In this document: positions 16,505-25,725 of the stretch, one piece after another
How the letters are laid out: each line of letters starts with the position of its first letter
How positions within the stretch are numbered: position 1 is the first letter of the stretch
Assembly: GCA_023954045.1 (NCBI GenBank)
Contig: JAMLIR010000011.1
Coordinates: 62,001-126,000 of the forward strand
Length of the DNA stretch: 64,000 nucleotides
Origin: Burkholderiaceae bacterium
GTDB lineage: Bacteria; Pseudomonadota; Gammaproteobacteria; Burkholderiales; Burkholderiaceae_E
Direction: 5' to 3'
Notes under the pieces: model-generated
What the model was told of the DNA's origin: nothing
The model's input: the letters and a program-made list of their open reading frames with translations, nothing else
Database searches by the model: none
Program-made: the position numbers and the translations under genes

Positions 16505-18136
16505 TCAGGCGCTGCGGAGTCGGGCCATCCGCACCAGCGCGATCGTCGCCAGCGGCACGACCAGCGCGATCAGCAGCACCACCAGCATCAGCTCGCCGAG
16601 CTGGCCATAGTCGGCCGGCACGACGATGGCGCCGCTCGTTGGATCCTTCACCTGGCGGGTCACGACGAAGGCCTGGTTCAGCCACTTGGTGCCCAGTTGC
16701 GACGCCGACAGCGCGAGGTTGGTGAACGACGCCATCACCGCGAAGTAGGTCGCCTTCAGCTTCTCGGGCGCCGAGTTGGCGATCCAGGCGAGCATCGGCA
16801 CCATCGCGATCTGCCCCAGCGGCGACTCGATCGCGGTGTCGACCAGAGCGATGAAGCGCGCGTCGACCAGGCCTGCGGTGTGCGCGGCGGTCCAGTGGTG
16901 CAGCCCGTAGTACATGCCGACGATCGGCAGCATCAGCAGCATGCCGACGACGGTCAGGAACCCGACGATGTAGTAGATCGAGCGCTCGGCCATGAAGCGG
17001 CGGAACACGAACAGGCCGGCCAGCGTCAGCGCGCTGCCGATCACCGAGAGCACCGACAGGAACTGCTGGTCGAAGCCGAGCTCGTCGATCATCCACCAGG
17101 TCTGCCCGGCCCCGGCGGTGGGCGTCGCGCGGAACACGAACACGACCAGCGCCGTGCCCAGCAGCGTCGCGCGCGCCGCCGGATCGAGCTCGCGCAGCAG
17201 GCGCCACATCAGCGCGACGATGATCGCCATCGAGGCGCCGAAGATCAGTTCCTCGCTCCAGCGGAAGTCGCTCAGGCCCACCGTCACCGAAACCACCGCG
17301 AACACGATCCCGCCGCCGAGCACCCACCAGTTGACCGGCGGGCGCTGGACGTGGACGTCGAGGCGCGCCGAGATCTCGGCCTCGCCGAGCCCCTGCGCGC
17401 GCAGGCGGCTGCGCGTGCGCCGCTGCAGCCACGCGGCGAACGCCACGCCGGCGACCGACACCACCGGGATCAGCAGCGCCAGCTCGTGAACGAGCACGTA
17501 GACGGCCACCTTCTGCGCCTCGGGCATCGTCGCCGCGCCGCGCAGCAGGAACACGTTCGCCAGCGCGACCAGCACCCCGCCGCCGATGATCGCGACGCGC
17601 CCGAGCGTCTGCATCGTCGTGTGCATCGCGCGCCGCCGCGCCTCGCCGATCGGCTGCCCGCGCTCGTCGTGGTGCGGCACGGCCTCGACCGTCATCGCGT
17701 CGGCGACCACGTCCTGGGTGACGTAGCCGATCGGGGCCAGCAGCGAGGACAGCACGTACCAGGCCTCGGCGCGCATCACGGTCGCCATCGCCGCCGGGTC
17801 GGCGAGCAGCCCGATCATGATCAGAAGGCTCGCCGCGATCAGCGAAGCCCCGAGATAGACCAGCCAGGCCTTGTAGCGCCAGACCAGGTCCACCAGGTGT
17901 CCCAGCGGCATCTTCAGCGCCCAGGGCAGCCCGGCCCAGAAGCCGAGCGCGGCGAGGAACTCGGCCGACAGACCCAGGTATTCCTTGACGAAGAAGGTGC
18001 CGACGATCGCCGTCAGGCCGGAGATCCCCGCCGCCATGTAGACCATCAATGGCGGCAGGTACGACAGCCGCATGTCGCGGCCGAGGGACAGGACGTTGTC
18101 GTCGAACCAGTGCGCCATGCGCGCGAGCCCGCTCAT
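16505..18136 (-). CDS. MFS transporter, BT1/folate-biopterin-transporter-like
   Basis: Integral membrane protein of 543 residues from the ATG at 18136, with about twelve to fourteen hydrophobic helices. The segment LGFWAGLPWALKMPLGHLVDLVWR followed by LLAPIGYVTQDVVADAMTVEAVP resembles the early helices of BT1/FBT-type major facilitator proteins, which carry folates or pterins in eukaryotic parasites and cyanobacteria; the bacterial substrate is unknown. A GTG at 18172 could extend it by twelve residues but would overlap the SPW gene end by 14 bases. It follows the SPW-protein gene on the same strand, probably co-transcribed. Confidence 0.7.
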   Translation of the reverse strand: MSGLARMAHWFDDNVLSLGRDMRLSYLPPLMVYMAAGISGLTAIVGTFFVKEYLGLSAEFLAALGFWAGLPWALKMPLGHLVDLVWRYKAWLVYLGASLIAASLLIMIGLLADPAAMATVMRAEAWYVLSSLLAPIGYVTQDVVADAMTVEAVPHHDERGQPIGEARRRAMHTTMQTLGRVAIIGGGVLVALANVFLLRGAATMPEAQKVAVYVLVHELALLIPVVSVAGVAFAAWLQRRTRSRLRAQGLGEAEISARLDVHVQRPPVNWWVLGGGIVFAVVSVTVGLSDFRWSEELIFGASMAIIVALMWRLLRELDPAARATLLGTALVVFVFRATPTAGAGQTWWMIDELGFDQQFLSVLSVIGSALTLAGLFVFRRFMAERSIYYIVGFLTVVGMLLMLPIVGMYYGLHHWTAAHTAGLVDARFIALVDTAIESPLGQIAMVPMLAWIANSAPEKLKATYFAVMASFTNLALSASQLGTKWLNQAFVVTRQVKDPTSGAIVVPADYGQLGELMLVVLLIALVVPLATIALVRMARLRSA

Positions 18137-18158
18137 CGGGGCCTGCGCGCGCCGGGAC

Positions 18159-18503
18159 TCACCGGGCGTCACGTTGCTCGCGCTGGATGTCCTCGGCGGT
18201 CCAGAACGACAGCGCCGCGATCGCGATGCCGCAGACGATCGCGTTGATCATCGGCGCGCGTTCGCCGTCGTAGCCCAGCAGCCACGGCGAAGCCGCCAGC
18301 CCGATGCCGACCGCGAGGTTGCCCCACTCCTCGACGATCTCGGGGTAGTAGAAGGCGTCGACCGCGAGCGTGACGACGGCGACTCCGGCGAGGATCGCCG
18401 CCCAGGCGGCGGGCTGGCGCGCTACGCCCAGCACGAAGGGCGAGGCCACCAGCCACAAGCCCAGTGCCACCTCGATCCGGTCCTGCCAGTGAGCCCTGAT
18501 CAT
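18159..18503 (-). CDS. SPW repeat membrane protein
   Basis: Small membrane protein of 114 residues with about four hydrophobic helices. The paired motifs GLWLVASPFVLG and GIGLAASPWLLGY are the two SPW-type repeats that define the family (Ser-Pro-Trp or Ser-Pro-Phe at a helix end). Function of SPW proteins is unknown. The ATG at 18503 is preferred over a GTG at 18530 because GAGGG lies about eight bases before the ATG and the family starts near this point. It is divergent from mnmC and lies just upstream of the MFS gene. Confidence 0.8.
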   Translation of the reverse strand: MIRAHWQDRIEVALGLWLVASPFVLGVARQPAAWAAILAGVAVVTLAVDAFYYPEIVEEWGNLAVGIGLAASPWLLGYDGERAPMINAIVCGIAIAALSFWTAEDIQREQRDAR

Positions 18504-18598
18504 TCGCTTCGCCCTCGGTGTTGATCCCACTGTAACTTAACATCCGGCGGACCGGTGCCCCGGCGCCCCTTGCCCGACCGTTGACGGCCATCAACCCC

Positions 18599-20530
18599 AT
18601 GCCCGCGCTGCGCCCCCATCCGCCGCTCGCCTTCGACGAGTCGGGAACGCCGGTCAGTACGCTCTACGGCGACGTGTTCCGCAGCCGCGCGGGCGCCTGG
18701 TCCGAGGCGCGCACCGTGTTCGTCGAAGGCTGCGAGCTGCCGCGGCGCTGGACAGCGCTCGCCGGCCAGGGCGCCGACGCGTCGTTCACGATCCTCGAGC
18801 TCGGATTCGGGCTCGGCGTGAACTTCCTCGCGACGCTGCAGGCCTGGCGCGAGCGCCGGGGGCCGCCGGCCCGGCTGCACTTCGTGTCGATCGAGGCCCA
18901 CCCGCTGGAAGCGGGCGACCTGCGGCGCGCGCTCGAAGCGTTCGGTGCCCCCGCGTCCGACTCGCAGCGGCTGCTCGCGCAATGGCCGCTCGCCCTGCCC
19001 GGCCTGCACCGGCTGGCGTTCGATGCCGACGACGTCACGCTGACCCTGTGCTTCGGCGACGCCGCCGCGCTCGTCCCGAAGCTGCGCCTGGCCGCCGACG
19101 CGTTCTTCCTCGACGGCTTCGCGCCTGCCCGCAATCCGCGGATGTGGGAGCCCGCGCTGTTGCGCGCGCTCGGGCGGCTCGCGCGCCCCGGAGCCGCGCT
19201 GGCCACCTGGTCGGTGGCCGGCGCGGTTCGCGAGGCGCTGCTCGGGGCAGGCTTCGAAGCCGAACGCGTCGCGGGCCACGCCGACAAGCGGCACCGGCTG
19301 CGCGCCCGCCACGCGCCGCGGTGGCGCGGCGCGCCGCCCCCGGAGCCGCCGCCGCGCTGGCCGGAGCGCAGCGTGCTGGTGGTCGGAGCCGGACTCGCGG
19401 GCGCCGCGGTCGCCGCGGGGTTCGCGCGCCGCGGCTGGCGCGCGACCGTGGTCGAATCGGCGCCGGCGCCGCTGCGCGGCGGCTCGGCGCAGCCGCTGTG
19501 CGCCGACCACCTGCACCTGTCGCCGGACGACAACCCGCTCGCGCGACTCACCCGCGCCGCGCTCGGCGCGCGCGCACTCGATCCCGTGCTGAAGGGGCAC
19601 GCCCCGCTGGGCAAACTGCTGGTCGACGCCGACGATCGCGAAGCTGCGAGCCGGCACGCGATGCTCGAGCGCCTCGGCTTCCCGGGCGAATTCGCCCGCT
19701 ACCTGCCCCCGGACGAAGCCTCGGACACGGCCGGACTGCGCCTGCCGCGCGGCGGCCTTTGGCTGCCCCGCTGCGACGCGCTGGATCCCGCGGCGCTCGC
19801 GCGCGCCTGGCTGGACATACCGGGCGTCGACGTGCGCGCCGGCGCCGCGGCCGCGGCGCTCGAAGACGGACCCGGCGGCTGGGTCGCGCGCGACGCGTCC
19901 GGGCGCGAGCTCGGCGCTGCGGCGGTCGCGGTGCTGGCCAACGCCGGCGACGCGCCCCGGCTGGCGGCGCTCGATTCGATGCCGCTGCGCCGCGTGCGCG
20001 GCCAGAGCACGCTGGTCGAGCGCGGACGGATCGGCGCGCTGCGCGTCGTGCTGGGCGGCGACGCCTATGCCGCGCCGCTCGGCGACGCGATCCTGATCGG
20101 GGCCAGCTTCGACGACGGCGAGTCGCTCGAGCCTTCGGCCGACGTCGACGCCGGCAATGTCGGCCGGCTCGCGCGGATGATCGGCGGCGAGCCCCGCCAC
20201 TGGCTCGCCGGTGCACGTTCGGGACCGGTCGGCCATCGCTACGCCAGCGCGGACCGCATGCCGGCGATCGGCGCGCTTCCCGACGAGTCGGCGGCCGTTC
20301 GCGAGGCCGCGGCACTGTTGCGCAACGACCGGCTGGCGCTGCCGCGCGCGCATGGCCTCTACGGGGCGTTCGCCTTCGGCTCGCGCGGCCTGCTGTGGGC
20401 GACGCTGGCCGCCGCGTTGCTGCCCGCTCTCGCCGAAGGCGACCCGCTTCCGCTCGAATCGGACCTGCTGCGCGCAGTCGATCCCGGCCGCTTCGTCAGG
20501 CGAATGCTGCGCCGGCGGCGCAGCGACTGA
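18599..20530 (+). CDS. mnmC: Bifunctional tRNA (mnm5s2U34) methyltransferase/FAD oxidoreductase MnmC
   Basis: Completes the mnm5s2U modification at the wobble uridine of tRNAs for Lys, Glu and others. The 643-residue product contains both parts: an N-terminal SAM-dependent methyltransferase (FDESGTPVSTLYGDVF..., ELGFGLGVNFLATLQAW binding SAM, FFLDGFAPARNPRMW) and, from about residue 255, an FAD-dependent oxidase (VLVVGAGLAGAAVAAGFARRGW dinucleotide fold) that removes the carboxymethyl group. The C-terminal GLYGAFAFGSRGLLWATLAA is also conserved. The ATG at 18599 is favoured; a TTG at 18581 in frame would add six residues. It is divergent from the SPW gene. Confidence 0.95.
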   Translation: MPALRPHPPLAFDESGTPVSTLYGDVFRSRAGAWSEARTVFVEGCELPRRWTALAGQGADASFTILELGFGLGVNFLATLQAWRERRGPPARLHFVSIEAHPLEAGDLRRALEAFGAPASDSQRLLAQWPLALPGLHRLAFDADDVTLTLCFGDAAALVPKLRLAADAFFLDGFAPARNPRMWEPALLRALGRLARPGAALATWSVAGAVREALLGAGFEAERVAGHADKRHRLRARHAPRWRGAPPPEPPPRWPERSVLVVGAGLAGAAVAAGFARRGWRATVVESAPAPLRGGSAQPLCADHLHLSPDDNPLARLTRAALGARALDPVLKGHAPLGKLLVDADDREAASRHAMLERLGFPGEFARYLPPDEASDTAGLRLPRGGLWLPRCDALDPAALARAWLDIPGVDVRAGAAAAALEDGPGGWVARDASGRELGAAAVAVLANAGDAPRLAALDSMPLRRVRGQSTLVERGRIGALRVVLGGDAYAAPLGDAILIGASFDDGESLEPSADVDAGNVGRLARMIGGEPRHWLAGARSGPVGHRYASADRMPAIGALPDESAAVREAAALLRNDRLALPRAHGLYGAFAFGSRGLLWATLAAALLPALAEGDPLPLESDLLRAVDPGRFVRRMLRRRRSD

Positions 20531-20581
20531 GGGCAGCGCTCGCGCGCGGCCCGCGCGCCGCGGAACGGCCTGCGGCCGCGC

Positions 20582-20587
20582 TACACT
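20582..20587 (+). promoter_or_regulatory. -10-like TACACT before the YkgJ-type gene
   Basis: TACACT in the context GCTACACTTGCG lies 30 bases before the ATG at 20618, in the gap after mnmC. No convincing -35 is visible and there is no Shine-Dalgarno sequence in the implied leader. Confidence 0.3.
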
Positions 20588-20617
20588 TGCGCTCCCGCTG
20601 CTCCCCGTCGCCGTCCA

Positions 20618-21004
20618 ATGCCCAAGACCAAGCCCGAAAAGATCACTTACGACTGTTCCAGGTGCCCGGGGTACTGCTGCAGCTATCCGCGCATCGAGGT
20701 CCGCGACCGGGACCTCGCCCGGCTCGCGCGGCACTTCGGGCTCTCGATCGAGGAAGCCGAGACGCGCTTCACCCGCCGCTACCGCGACGAGGACGACGAC
20801 GAGCGGATCCTGCGCCACCGCAAGGACGAGATCTACGGATCGATCTGCCGCTTCTTCGACACCGATGCCCGCCGCTGCACCATCTACGAGGCGCGGCCCG
20901 CTGTCTGCCGGCAATACCCGAACGGCCGCAAGTGCGGCTACTACGATTTCCTGCGCTTCGAGCGCAAGCACCAGGACGATCCGGACTTCATCCCGTCGGC
21001 CTGA
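20618..21004 (+). CDS. YkgJ family cysteine cluster protein
   Basis: Protein of 128 residues with the family motif CSRCPGYCC at residues 12-20 and further cysteines in ICRFFDTDARRCTIYEARPAVCRQYPNGRKC. This CxxCxGxCC...C...C pattern is thought to bind zinc or an iron-sulfur cluster; the biochemical role of YkgJ proteins is not settled. Length is at the short end of the family. It follows mnmC in the same direction by 87 bases, with a possible -10 in the gap, so it may have its own promoter. Confidence 0.85.
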   Translation: MPKTKPEKITYDCSRCPGYCCSYPRIEVRDRDLARLARHFGLSIEEAETRFTRRYRDEDDDERILRHRKDEIYGSICRFFDTDARRCTIYEARPAVCRQYPNGRKCGYYDFLRFERKHQDDPDFIPSA

Positions 21005-21306
21005 GCCTCGGGCCGAACCGCGCCCGTTCGGCGAGCCGGAGTCGTCTCCGAAGCGCCGGACAGGCGCTGCGCTGGCGCACGCCGACGACGTCGACGCCGC
21101 ACGCGATCGCGCGACGCGTGCTGCATCCCGGGCCAGGCGGTCCGCGAGATGGCGCGAAACTCACCGCATTCCCGGCCAAACCGTGCGCAAGCTGACGGCC
21201 GATTCCGGCTGCGTCCGTCGGAATCAGATCTCGACAAAACAGCAGGTTAGCGAATAAAGTTCGAGTCATCGATTTCGATTAATCCAGCCATTTATCGATT
21301 TTACCG
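21005..21306. other. 302-base intergenic region with hairpin and AT-rich 3' part
   Basis: No convincing coding capacity on either strand. Close to the YkgJ stop is an inverted repeat GCCGAAC (21012-21018), seven-base loop, GTTCGGC (21026-21032), with no T-tract. The last 80 bases are strikingly AT-rich for this window: 21241-21300 has 23 G or C in 60. It contains a direct repeat ATCGATTT (21268-21275 and 21294-21301), 26 bases apart, directly before the LysR gene. This is probably the LysR promoter and autoregulatory site. Confidence 0.5.
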
Positions 21307-22209
21307 ATGGACGAACTGCCGCTGCCGCTGCTCCGCGCACTGATCGCCGTCGCCGAAGCGCGCAGCTTCTCGCGCGCCGCTCGCGCGCTCGGCATCAGCC
21401 AGTCGACGATCAGCTCGCAGATCCTGCGACTGGAGCAACGGGTCGGAACGACGCTGATCGAGCGCACCACACGCTCGGTCGAAACCACGGCGGCGGCACA
21501 GCGCCTGCTGCCGATCGCCCGCGACATCCTGCGGCTGCAGCGGATCGCGCTGAGTCGCCTCGATGCGCGCCCGTTGTCGGGAATGGTGGTGTTCGCCGCG
21601 GACGAATCGGCCGCGCTGGGCCACGGCCTGATCGAGCTGGCTCGCGGCTTCAATCAGGTGTGGCCGGACGTGGACCTGCGGGTCGAAGTCGCCCCGGCCC
21701 CGGCGCTGCTCGAGCGCTTCGCTGCGGGCCTGGTGGACGTCGCTGTCGTGCACGGATGCGCGGAGGCGCCAGGCGAGACTGCCGGACGGCCCCGGGTCAC
21801 CGCCGAGCTCGGCCGCGATCGCCTTCGCTGGTACGGCAACGCCGCCGTGCCGGCGTCGGACCCGCGGTGGCCGATCGTCGGCCTGCCTCGCGGCGGCGAG
21901 CTGCGGGCGCGCGTCGAGCGCGCCCTCGACGGCAGCGCGACGCCCCACCGCACCGTGTTCGAGGCCGACAGCCTGGCGATCGGCATCGAGGCCGCACGCC
22001 GCGGGTTGGGCGTGATCGCCCTGCCCGAGCCGGCGGCCCGGCGTCACATGCTCGAGGCAGTGCGCGTCGAGGGTCTGCCGGCGCTCGGAAGCGTCCCGGT
22101 CCGGTTGCTGCAGCGCGCCGACCCTTCGGCCGCCGCAGCAGCGCTGCGCAACGAGATCCGCAGCGCCTGGCCTGCGCGCCGCGCGCGCGGCGCGGCGCCG
22201 GCAGCGTAG
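21307..22209 (+). CDS. LysR family transcriptional regulator
   Basis: DNA-binding regulator of 300 residues. Residues 1-60 form the winged helix-turn-helix (LLRALIAVAEARSFSRAARALGISQSTISSQILRLEQRVGTTLIER), the LysR signature, followed by the linker helix and a periplasmic-binding-protein-like effector domain starting near LSGMVVFAADESAALG. No divergent target gene is present: the YkgJ gene upstream runs in the same direction and the LTA-synthase-like gene downstream is convergent. Its targets and inducer are therefore not evident. The AT-rich region before it with ATCGATTT repeats is the likely autoregulatory site. Confidence 0.93.
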   Translation: MDELPLPLLRALIAVAEARSFSRAARALGISQSTISSQILRLEQRVGTTLIERTTRSVETTAAAQRLLPIARDILRLQRIALSRLDARPLSGMVVFAADESAALGHGLIELARGFNQVWPDVDLRVEVAPAPALLERFAAGLVDVAVVHGCAEAPGETAGRPRVTAELGRDRLRWYGNAAVPASDPRWPIVGLPRGGELRARVERALDGSATPHRTVFEADSLAIGIEAARRGLGVIALPEPAARRHMLEAVRVEGLPALGSVPVRLLQRADPSAAAAALRNEIRSAWPARRARGAAPAA

Positions 22210-22228
22210 CGCGGTCGCCGGTCCGCCG

Positions 22229-24328
22229 CTAGCCCGTGACCTGGCCGGACCGCGCGCGTGCGGGCGGGGTCGCAACGGGCGCCGGAGCGGCGCGATAGCG
22301 ATGCGACTGCACCAGGTCGTCGGCCAGCTGGTACTCGGCGATCGCCTGCTCGACCTTCGCGGCGTCCGGCGGCACCGGCCGTTCGCTGCCATTGGCCTCG
22401 ATCCGGTATTGCGCGACGCGTCGTCGCGGCGACAGGACGACGAGATCGCGGACGCCGCCCTCGCCCGGGGTCAGCATGCCGATCTCCTGATAGTTGCCGA
22501 GGAACGCGCGCTCGCGCACCGTCGCGCCGAACAGGTTCTGCCCGAAGAAGCGCCCGCCGTCGTCCAGCCCCAGCCAGCCGACGATCGTCGGGGGCAGGTC
22601 GATCTGGCTCGCCAGCGTCGACACCGTGCCCGGCGCGAGATGCTTCGGCGAATAGAAGATCGCCGGGATCCGGTAGCGCGCCGGCGGGATCCGCGTCTTG
22701 CCCGCCACCGACGCGCAGTGGTCGGCGACGATCACGAACAGCGTGTCGTCGAACCAGGGCCGCTTGCTGGCGAGTTCGATGAAGTGCCCGATCGCCCAGT
22801 CGGTGTACTTGACCGCGCCGAGGCGCCCCGTCTTCGAAGGGATGTCGATGCGCCCGTCCGGGTAGGTGTACGGACGATGGTTCGAGGTCGTCATCAGGTG
22901 CAGAAGGTGCCGTCGGCCGTCGCTCGCCGCCCGATCCATCTCGGCGATCGCGTCGTCGAACAGGTATTCGTCGGAGATGCCCCAGATGTTCTCGAAACCG
23001 ATCCGCTCGCTGGGGATGTCGCGGCGATCGCGGACCCGGTAGCCGTTGGCCGCGAAGTAGGCGTTCATGTTGTCGAAGTATCCGTAGCCCCCGTACAGGA
23101 ACTCGGTGTCGAATCCGTGCTCGCGCAGCGCCGAGCCCAGCGTCTGCAGGTCGCCGTTGCCGGGCCGGCGCACCAGCGACTGCCCCGGCAGCGGCGGCAG
23201 CCCGGCGGACAGCGCCTCCAGCCCGCGCACCGTGCGTGTGCCGGTCGCGAACAGCTCGGTGAACAGCACGCCCTCGCGCGCCAGCCGGTCCAGGTTCGGG
23301 GTGAGCCCGTCCCGATTTCCGAATGCCCCCAGGAAGGCGGCGCTGAGGCTCTCCACCTCCACGATCACGACGTGCCGCGGGTGCCCGGGCGCGAGCGCCG
23401 TCGAACCGGATTCGGCGCGCGCGGCGACGCGACGCAGCGCGCCCGCCGCGCCCCCGGCCGTCCTGTCCTGCGGCGCCGGCGACCGCGGCCATGGGCCGGC
23501 CAGCGCGGCGACGCGCGCCTCGCCGATGGTCGCGTAGAAGCGGCGGAACGACAGCTCGTTGTCGCGCAGTGCCGCGACGAAGCTCGCGAACCCGTTGCGG
23601 GCCAGTTCCTGATTGCCGACGTTGTCGCGCAGGCCCGCCGCGGACTCGACGCCGTCGTTCAGGCTCATTCCCGCGCGCCACGCGATCACGCTGGCCAATG
23701 CGGCCAGAAGCGCGACGATCCCGCGCCGGCGCAGCGTCCAGCCGGCCTGCGCGCGGACCGGCCAGGCACGCTCGCGCAGCCAGGCCGCCGCCAGCCCGAA
23801 CGCCGCCACGGCACCGAGCAGCAACGGCAACGGATACGACTCGCGGATGTTGCCGATCACCTCGACCGTGTAGATCAGGTAGTCGACGGCGATGAAGTTG
23901 AAGCGCGCCCCGAATTCGTCCCAGAACAGCACTTCGGCGACCGCGACGAAGCCGATCGCCGCCGCGGCGATCGCGAACCCGAGCGCGCGCCGGGCGCGGC
24001 GGATCCGGCCGTCGGGCGCCGCGCGGTGCGCGAGCGCGCCGAACGCCAGGATCGCAGCCGCGGTCGACGCCGCGAGGAGTGCGTCGATCAGCGCCCCGCG
24101 CCCGAACGCCGCCAGCAGTGCCGCGGGGTCCCGGTCGAGCTCGCGCCAGCCGATGGCCGCGAGCACGATGCGCGTGAGGGCCGACACCGACCACAGCGCG
24201 ACGAAGACCGCAACCGCTGTGGCGGCGGCCTGGTGCGAGGCGCGCTGCCCCAGCCACGAAGATCGGGTGCGAACGGTGGGTTCGGGCGGCGCGGTGCGGG
24301 CGGGCGAAGGAGACGGGCTTGCTTTCAT
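22229..24328 (-). CDS. LTA synthase family protein (membrane-anchored sulfatase-fold phosphotransferase/hydrolase)
   Basis: Protein of 699 residues: five hydrophobic helices in about residues 35-220, then a periplasmic alkaline-phosphatase/sulfatase domain from about residue 315. Metal-site elements are VEVES (about 323-327), ATGTRTVRG with the catalytic threonine (about 362-369) and ADHCAS (about 535-540); HLMTTSNHRPYTYP is also conserved. In Firmicutes the family polymerises lipoteichoic acid, while Gram-negative relatives transfer phosphoglycerol or phosphoethanolamine onto envelope glycans or lipids. The substrate here is unknown. It lies 71 bases after a response regulator/sensor kinase pair on the same strand, suggesting regulation of an envelope modification. 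Confidence 0.85.
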   Translation of the reverse strand: MKASPSPSPARTAPPEPTVRTRSSWLGQRASHQAAATAVAVFVALWSVSALTRIVLAAIGWRELDRDPAALLAAFGRGALIDALLAASTAAAILAFGALAHRAAPDGRIRRARRALGFAIAAAAIGFVAVAEVLFWDEFGARFNFIAVDYLIYTVEVIGNIRESYPLPLLLGAVAAFGLAAAWLRERAWPVRAQAGWTLRRRGIVALLAALASVIAWRAGMSLNDGVESAAGLRDNVGNQELARNGFASFVAALRDNELSFRRFYATIGEARVAALAGPWPRSPAPQDRTAGGAAGALRRVAARAESGSTALAPGHPRHVVIVEVESLSAAFLGAFGNRDGLTPNLDRLAREGVLFTELFATGTRTVRGLEALSAGLPPLPGQSLVRRPGNGDLQTLGSALREHGFDTEFLYGGYGYFDNMNAYFAANGYRVRDRRDIPSERIGFENIWGISDEYLFDDAIAEMDRAASDGRRHLLHLMTTSNHRPYTYPDGRIDIPSKTGRLGAVKYTDWAIGHFIELASKRPWFDDTLFVIVADHCASVAGKTRIPPARYRIPAIFYSPKHLAPGTVSTLASQIDLPPTIVGWLGLDDGGRFFGQNLFGATVRERAFLGNYQEIGMLTPGEGGVRDLVVLSPRRRVAQYRIEANGSERPVPPDAAKVEQAIAEYQLADDLVQSHRYRAAPAPVATPPARARSGQVTG

Positions 24329-24399
24329 GGCCCGACACGATGCCGACCCCGCCGTGAGCGTCGTGCGTCCGGCGCGTGAGAAATCCGTGAGGGCGTGCG

Positions 24400-25725
24400 T
24401 CAGCGGCCTGGAGCCGCCGCATCGCCGGAGCGAAGGTCCAGCTCGACGCGGGTGCCGGTCGCCGCGTCGCTGTCGATCGTGAGCCGCCAGCCCGCCGCTT
24501 CGCAGACCCGCTCCACGATGCTCAGCCCGAGCCCGAGGCTGCCGTCGCGGCCGGCCGTGTCTGCCTCGGACGAAGCGGCGGCGAGGCTGCGCAGGCCCGG
24601 CCCGCGCCCCGCGTCGAAGCCGCGCCCGTCGTCACGCACCCGCAGGCGGCCGTCGGTCCACTCGACGCGCACCCGCGTCGCGCCGCCGTGGCGGATCGCG
24701 TTGCGCAGCAGGTTGACCAGGACGATCCACAGGGCGCTGCGGTCGCCCTGCGCCACCGCATCGCGCGTGACGCCGATCTCGATCTCGACGCCGCGGGCGC
24801 GCGCTTCGTTGCGAAGATGCTCGGCGACCTCGCCGACTAGCCGCCCCAGGTCGATCGACTCGAACGCGCCGCGCGTGGTTCCCCGCGCCACGCGCAGCAG
24901 CCCGCCAGTGAGCATGGTGATCTCGGTCAGGCTCGCGTGCAGCCGCTCGAGCTTCTCGCGCTGCTGCGGCGACGCATCGCTCGCCTGCAGCAACTCGATG
25001 GTGCTGGTCGCGCGCATCAACGGCGTGCGCAGTTCGTGGCTCGCCGCGGCCGAGAAGGCGCGCTCGCGAGCGAGCGCCTCGGCGAGCCGTTGGCGGTACT
25101 CGTCGAGCGCCTCGGCCAGGCGGGCGGATTCGGCATGGCGGGCCAGCCCCACGAATTGCGTCCCGGGCGGGCCGGAGATCCCCCGCGCCTCGCTCTCGCC
25201 GTGCACGGCCGCCGAGAGCCGCTCGAGGTCGGCAGTCAGGCGCCGCGCGACGCGATCGGCGGTGGCCAGTACGACGAGCACGATCGCGACCACCGAGATC
25301 GCCAGCACGGCCAGCACGTTGCGTTGCCGCCGCTCGTGCTCGGCGACGTCGTAGACCAGGTAGAACCAGCGGTCGCCGTCGCGATCGACCGCGACGTGGT
25401 ACTCGATGTCCTCGTCGGGGTGGATCTCGTGCGTGCCGGCCGCGCGCGGCAGCCCGCGAAGGAACGCTGGCAACGGCGCCGTGTCGCCGTCGCCGACGAC
25501 GTAGAGGCGCAGCGACGGTGTGTTCGGCTGGGCCAGCGCCGGGTCGCGCCGGTACTGCGCGATGCTCAGCCGCAACTGCTCGGCGGCGAGGTCGTTGATC
25601 ATCGCTTCCTCGGCCTGGTCGCCCGTGACGTAGACGAGCGCCGCCTGCGCGATCGCCACCACCAGCGCCAGCACCGTGAAGGTCGACGCGAGATGGCGGC
25701 GCAGCGACGGGCGTCGCCCGCTCAT
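24400..25725 (-). CDS. Sensor histidine kinase
   Basis: Membrane sensor kinase of 441 residues. An N-terminal helix (about 12-33) and a second one (about 138-156) flank a periplasmic domain of about 100 residues rich in acidic residues (HEIHPDEDIEYHVAVDRDGDRWFY). After a HAMP-like stretch come the H-box AASHELRTPLMRATSTIELL with phospho-acceptor His230, the N-box LVNLLRNAIRHG, and G-boxes near the C-terminus (DDGRGFDAG and GLGLSIVERV). The start codon overlaps the response-regulator stop as ATGA, so the two are translationally coupled. The signal is unknown; the acidic sensor could suit cations or cationic peptides, an inference only. Confidence 0.93.
   Translation of the reverse strand: MSGRRPSLRRHLASTFTVLALVVAIAQAALVYVTGDQAEEAMINDLAAEQLRLSIAQYRRDPALAQPNTPSLRLYVVGDGDTAPLPAFLRGLPRAAGTHEIHPDEDIEYHVAVDRDGDRWFYLVYDVAEHERRQRNVLAVLAISVVAIVLVVLATADRVARRLTADLERLSAAVHGESEARGISGPPGTQFVGLARHAESARLAEALDEYRQRLAEALARERAFSAAASHELRTPLMRATSTIELLQASDASPQQREKLERLHASLTEITMLTGGLLRVARGTTRGAFESIDLGRLVGEVAEHLRNEARARGVEIEIGVTRDAVAQGDRSALWIVLVNLLRNAIRHGGATRVRVEWTDGRLRVRDDGRGFDAGRGPGLRSLAAASSEADTAGRDGSLGLGLSIVERVCEAAGWRLTIDSDAATGTRVELDLRSGDAAAPGR

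Noticed and set aside
21012-21032. Terminator for the YkgJ-type gene
   Set aside because: The seven-pair stem GCCGAAC/GTTCGGC is followed by GC-rich sequence and has no T-tract, so I list it only as a hairpin inside the intergenic region.
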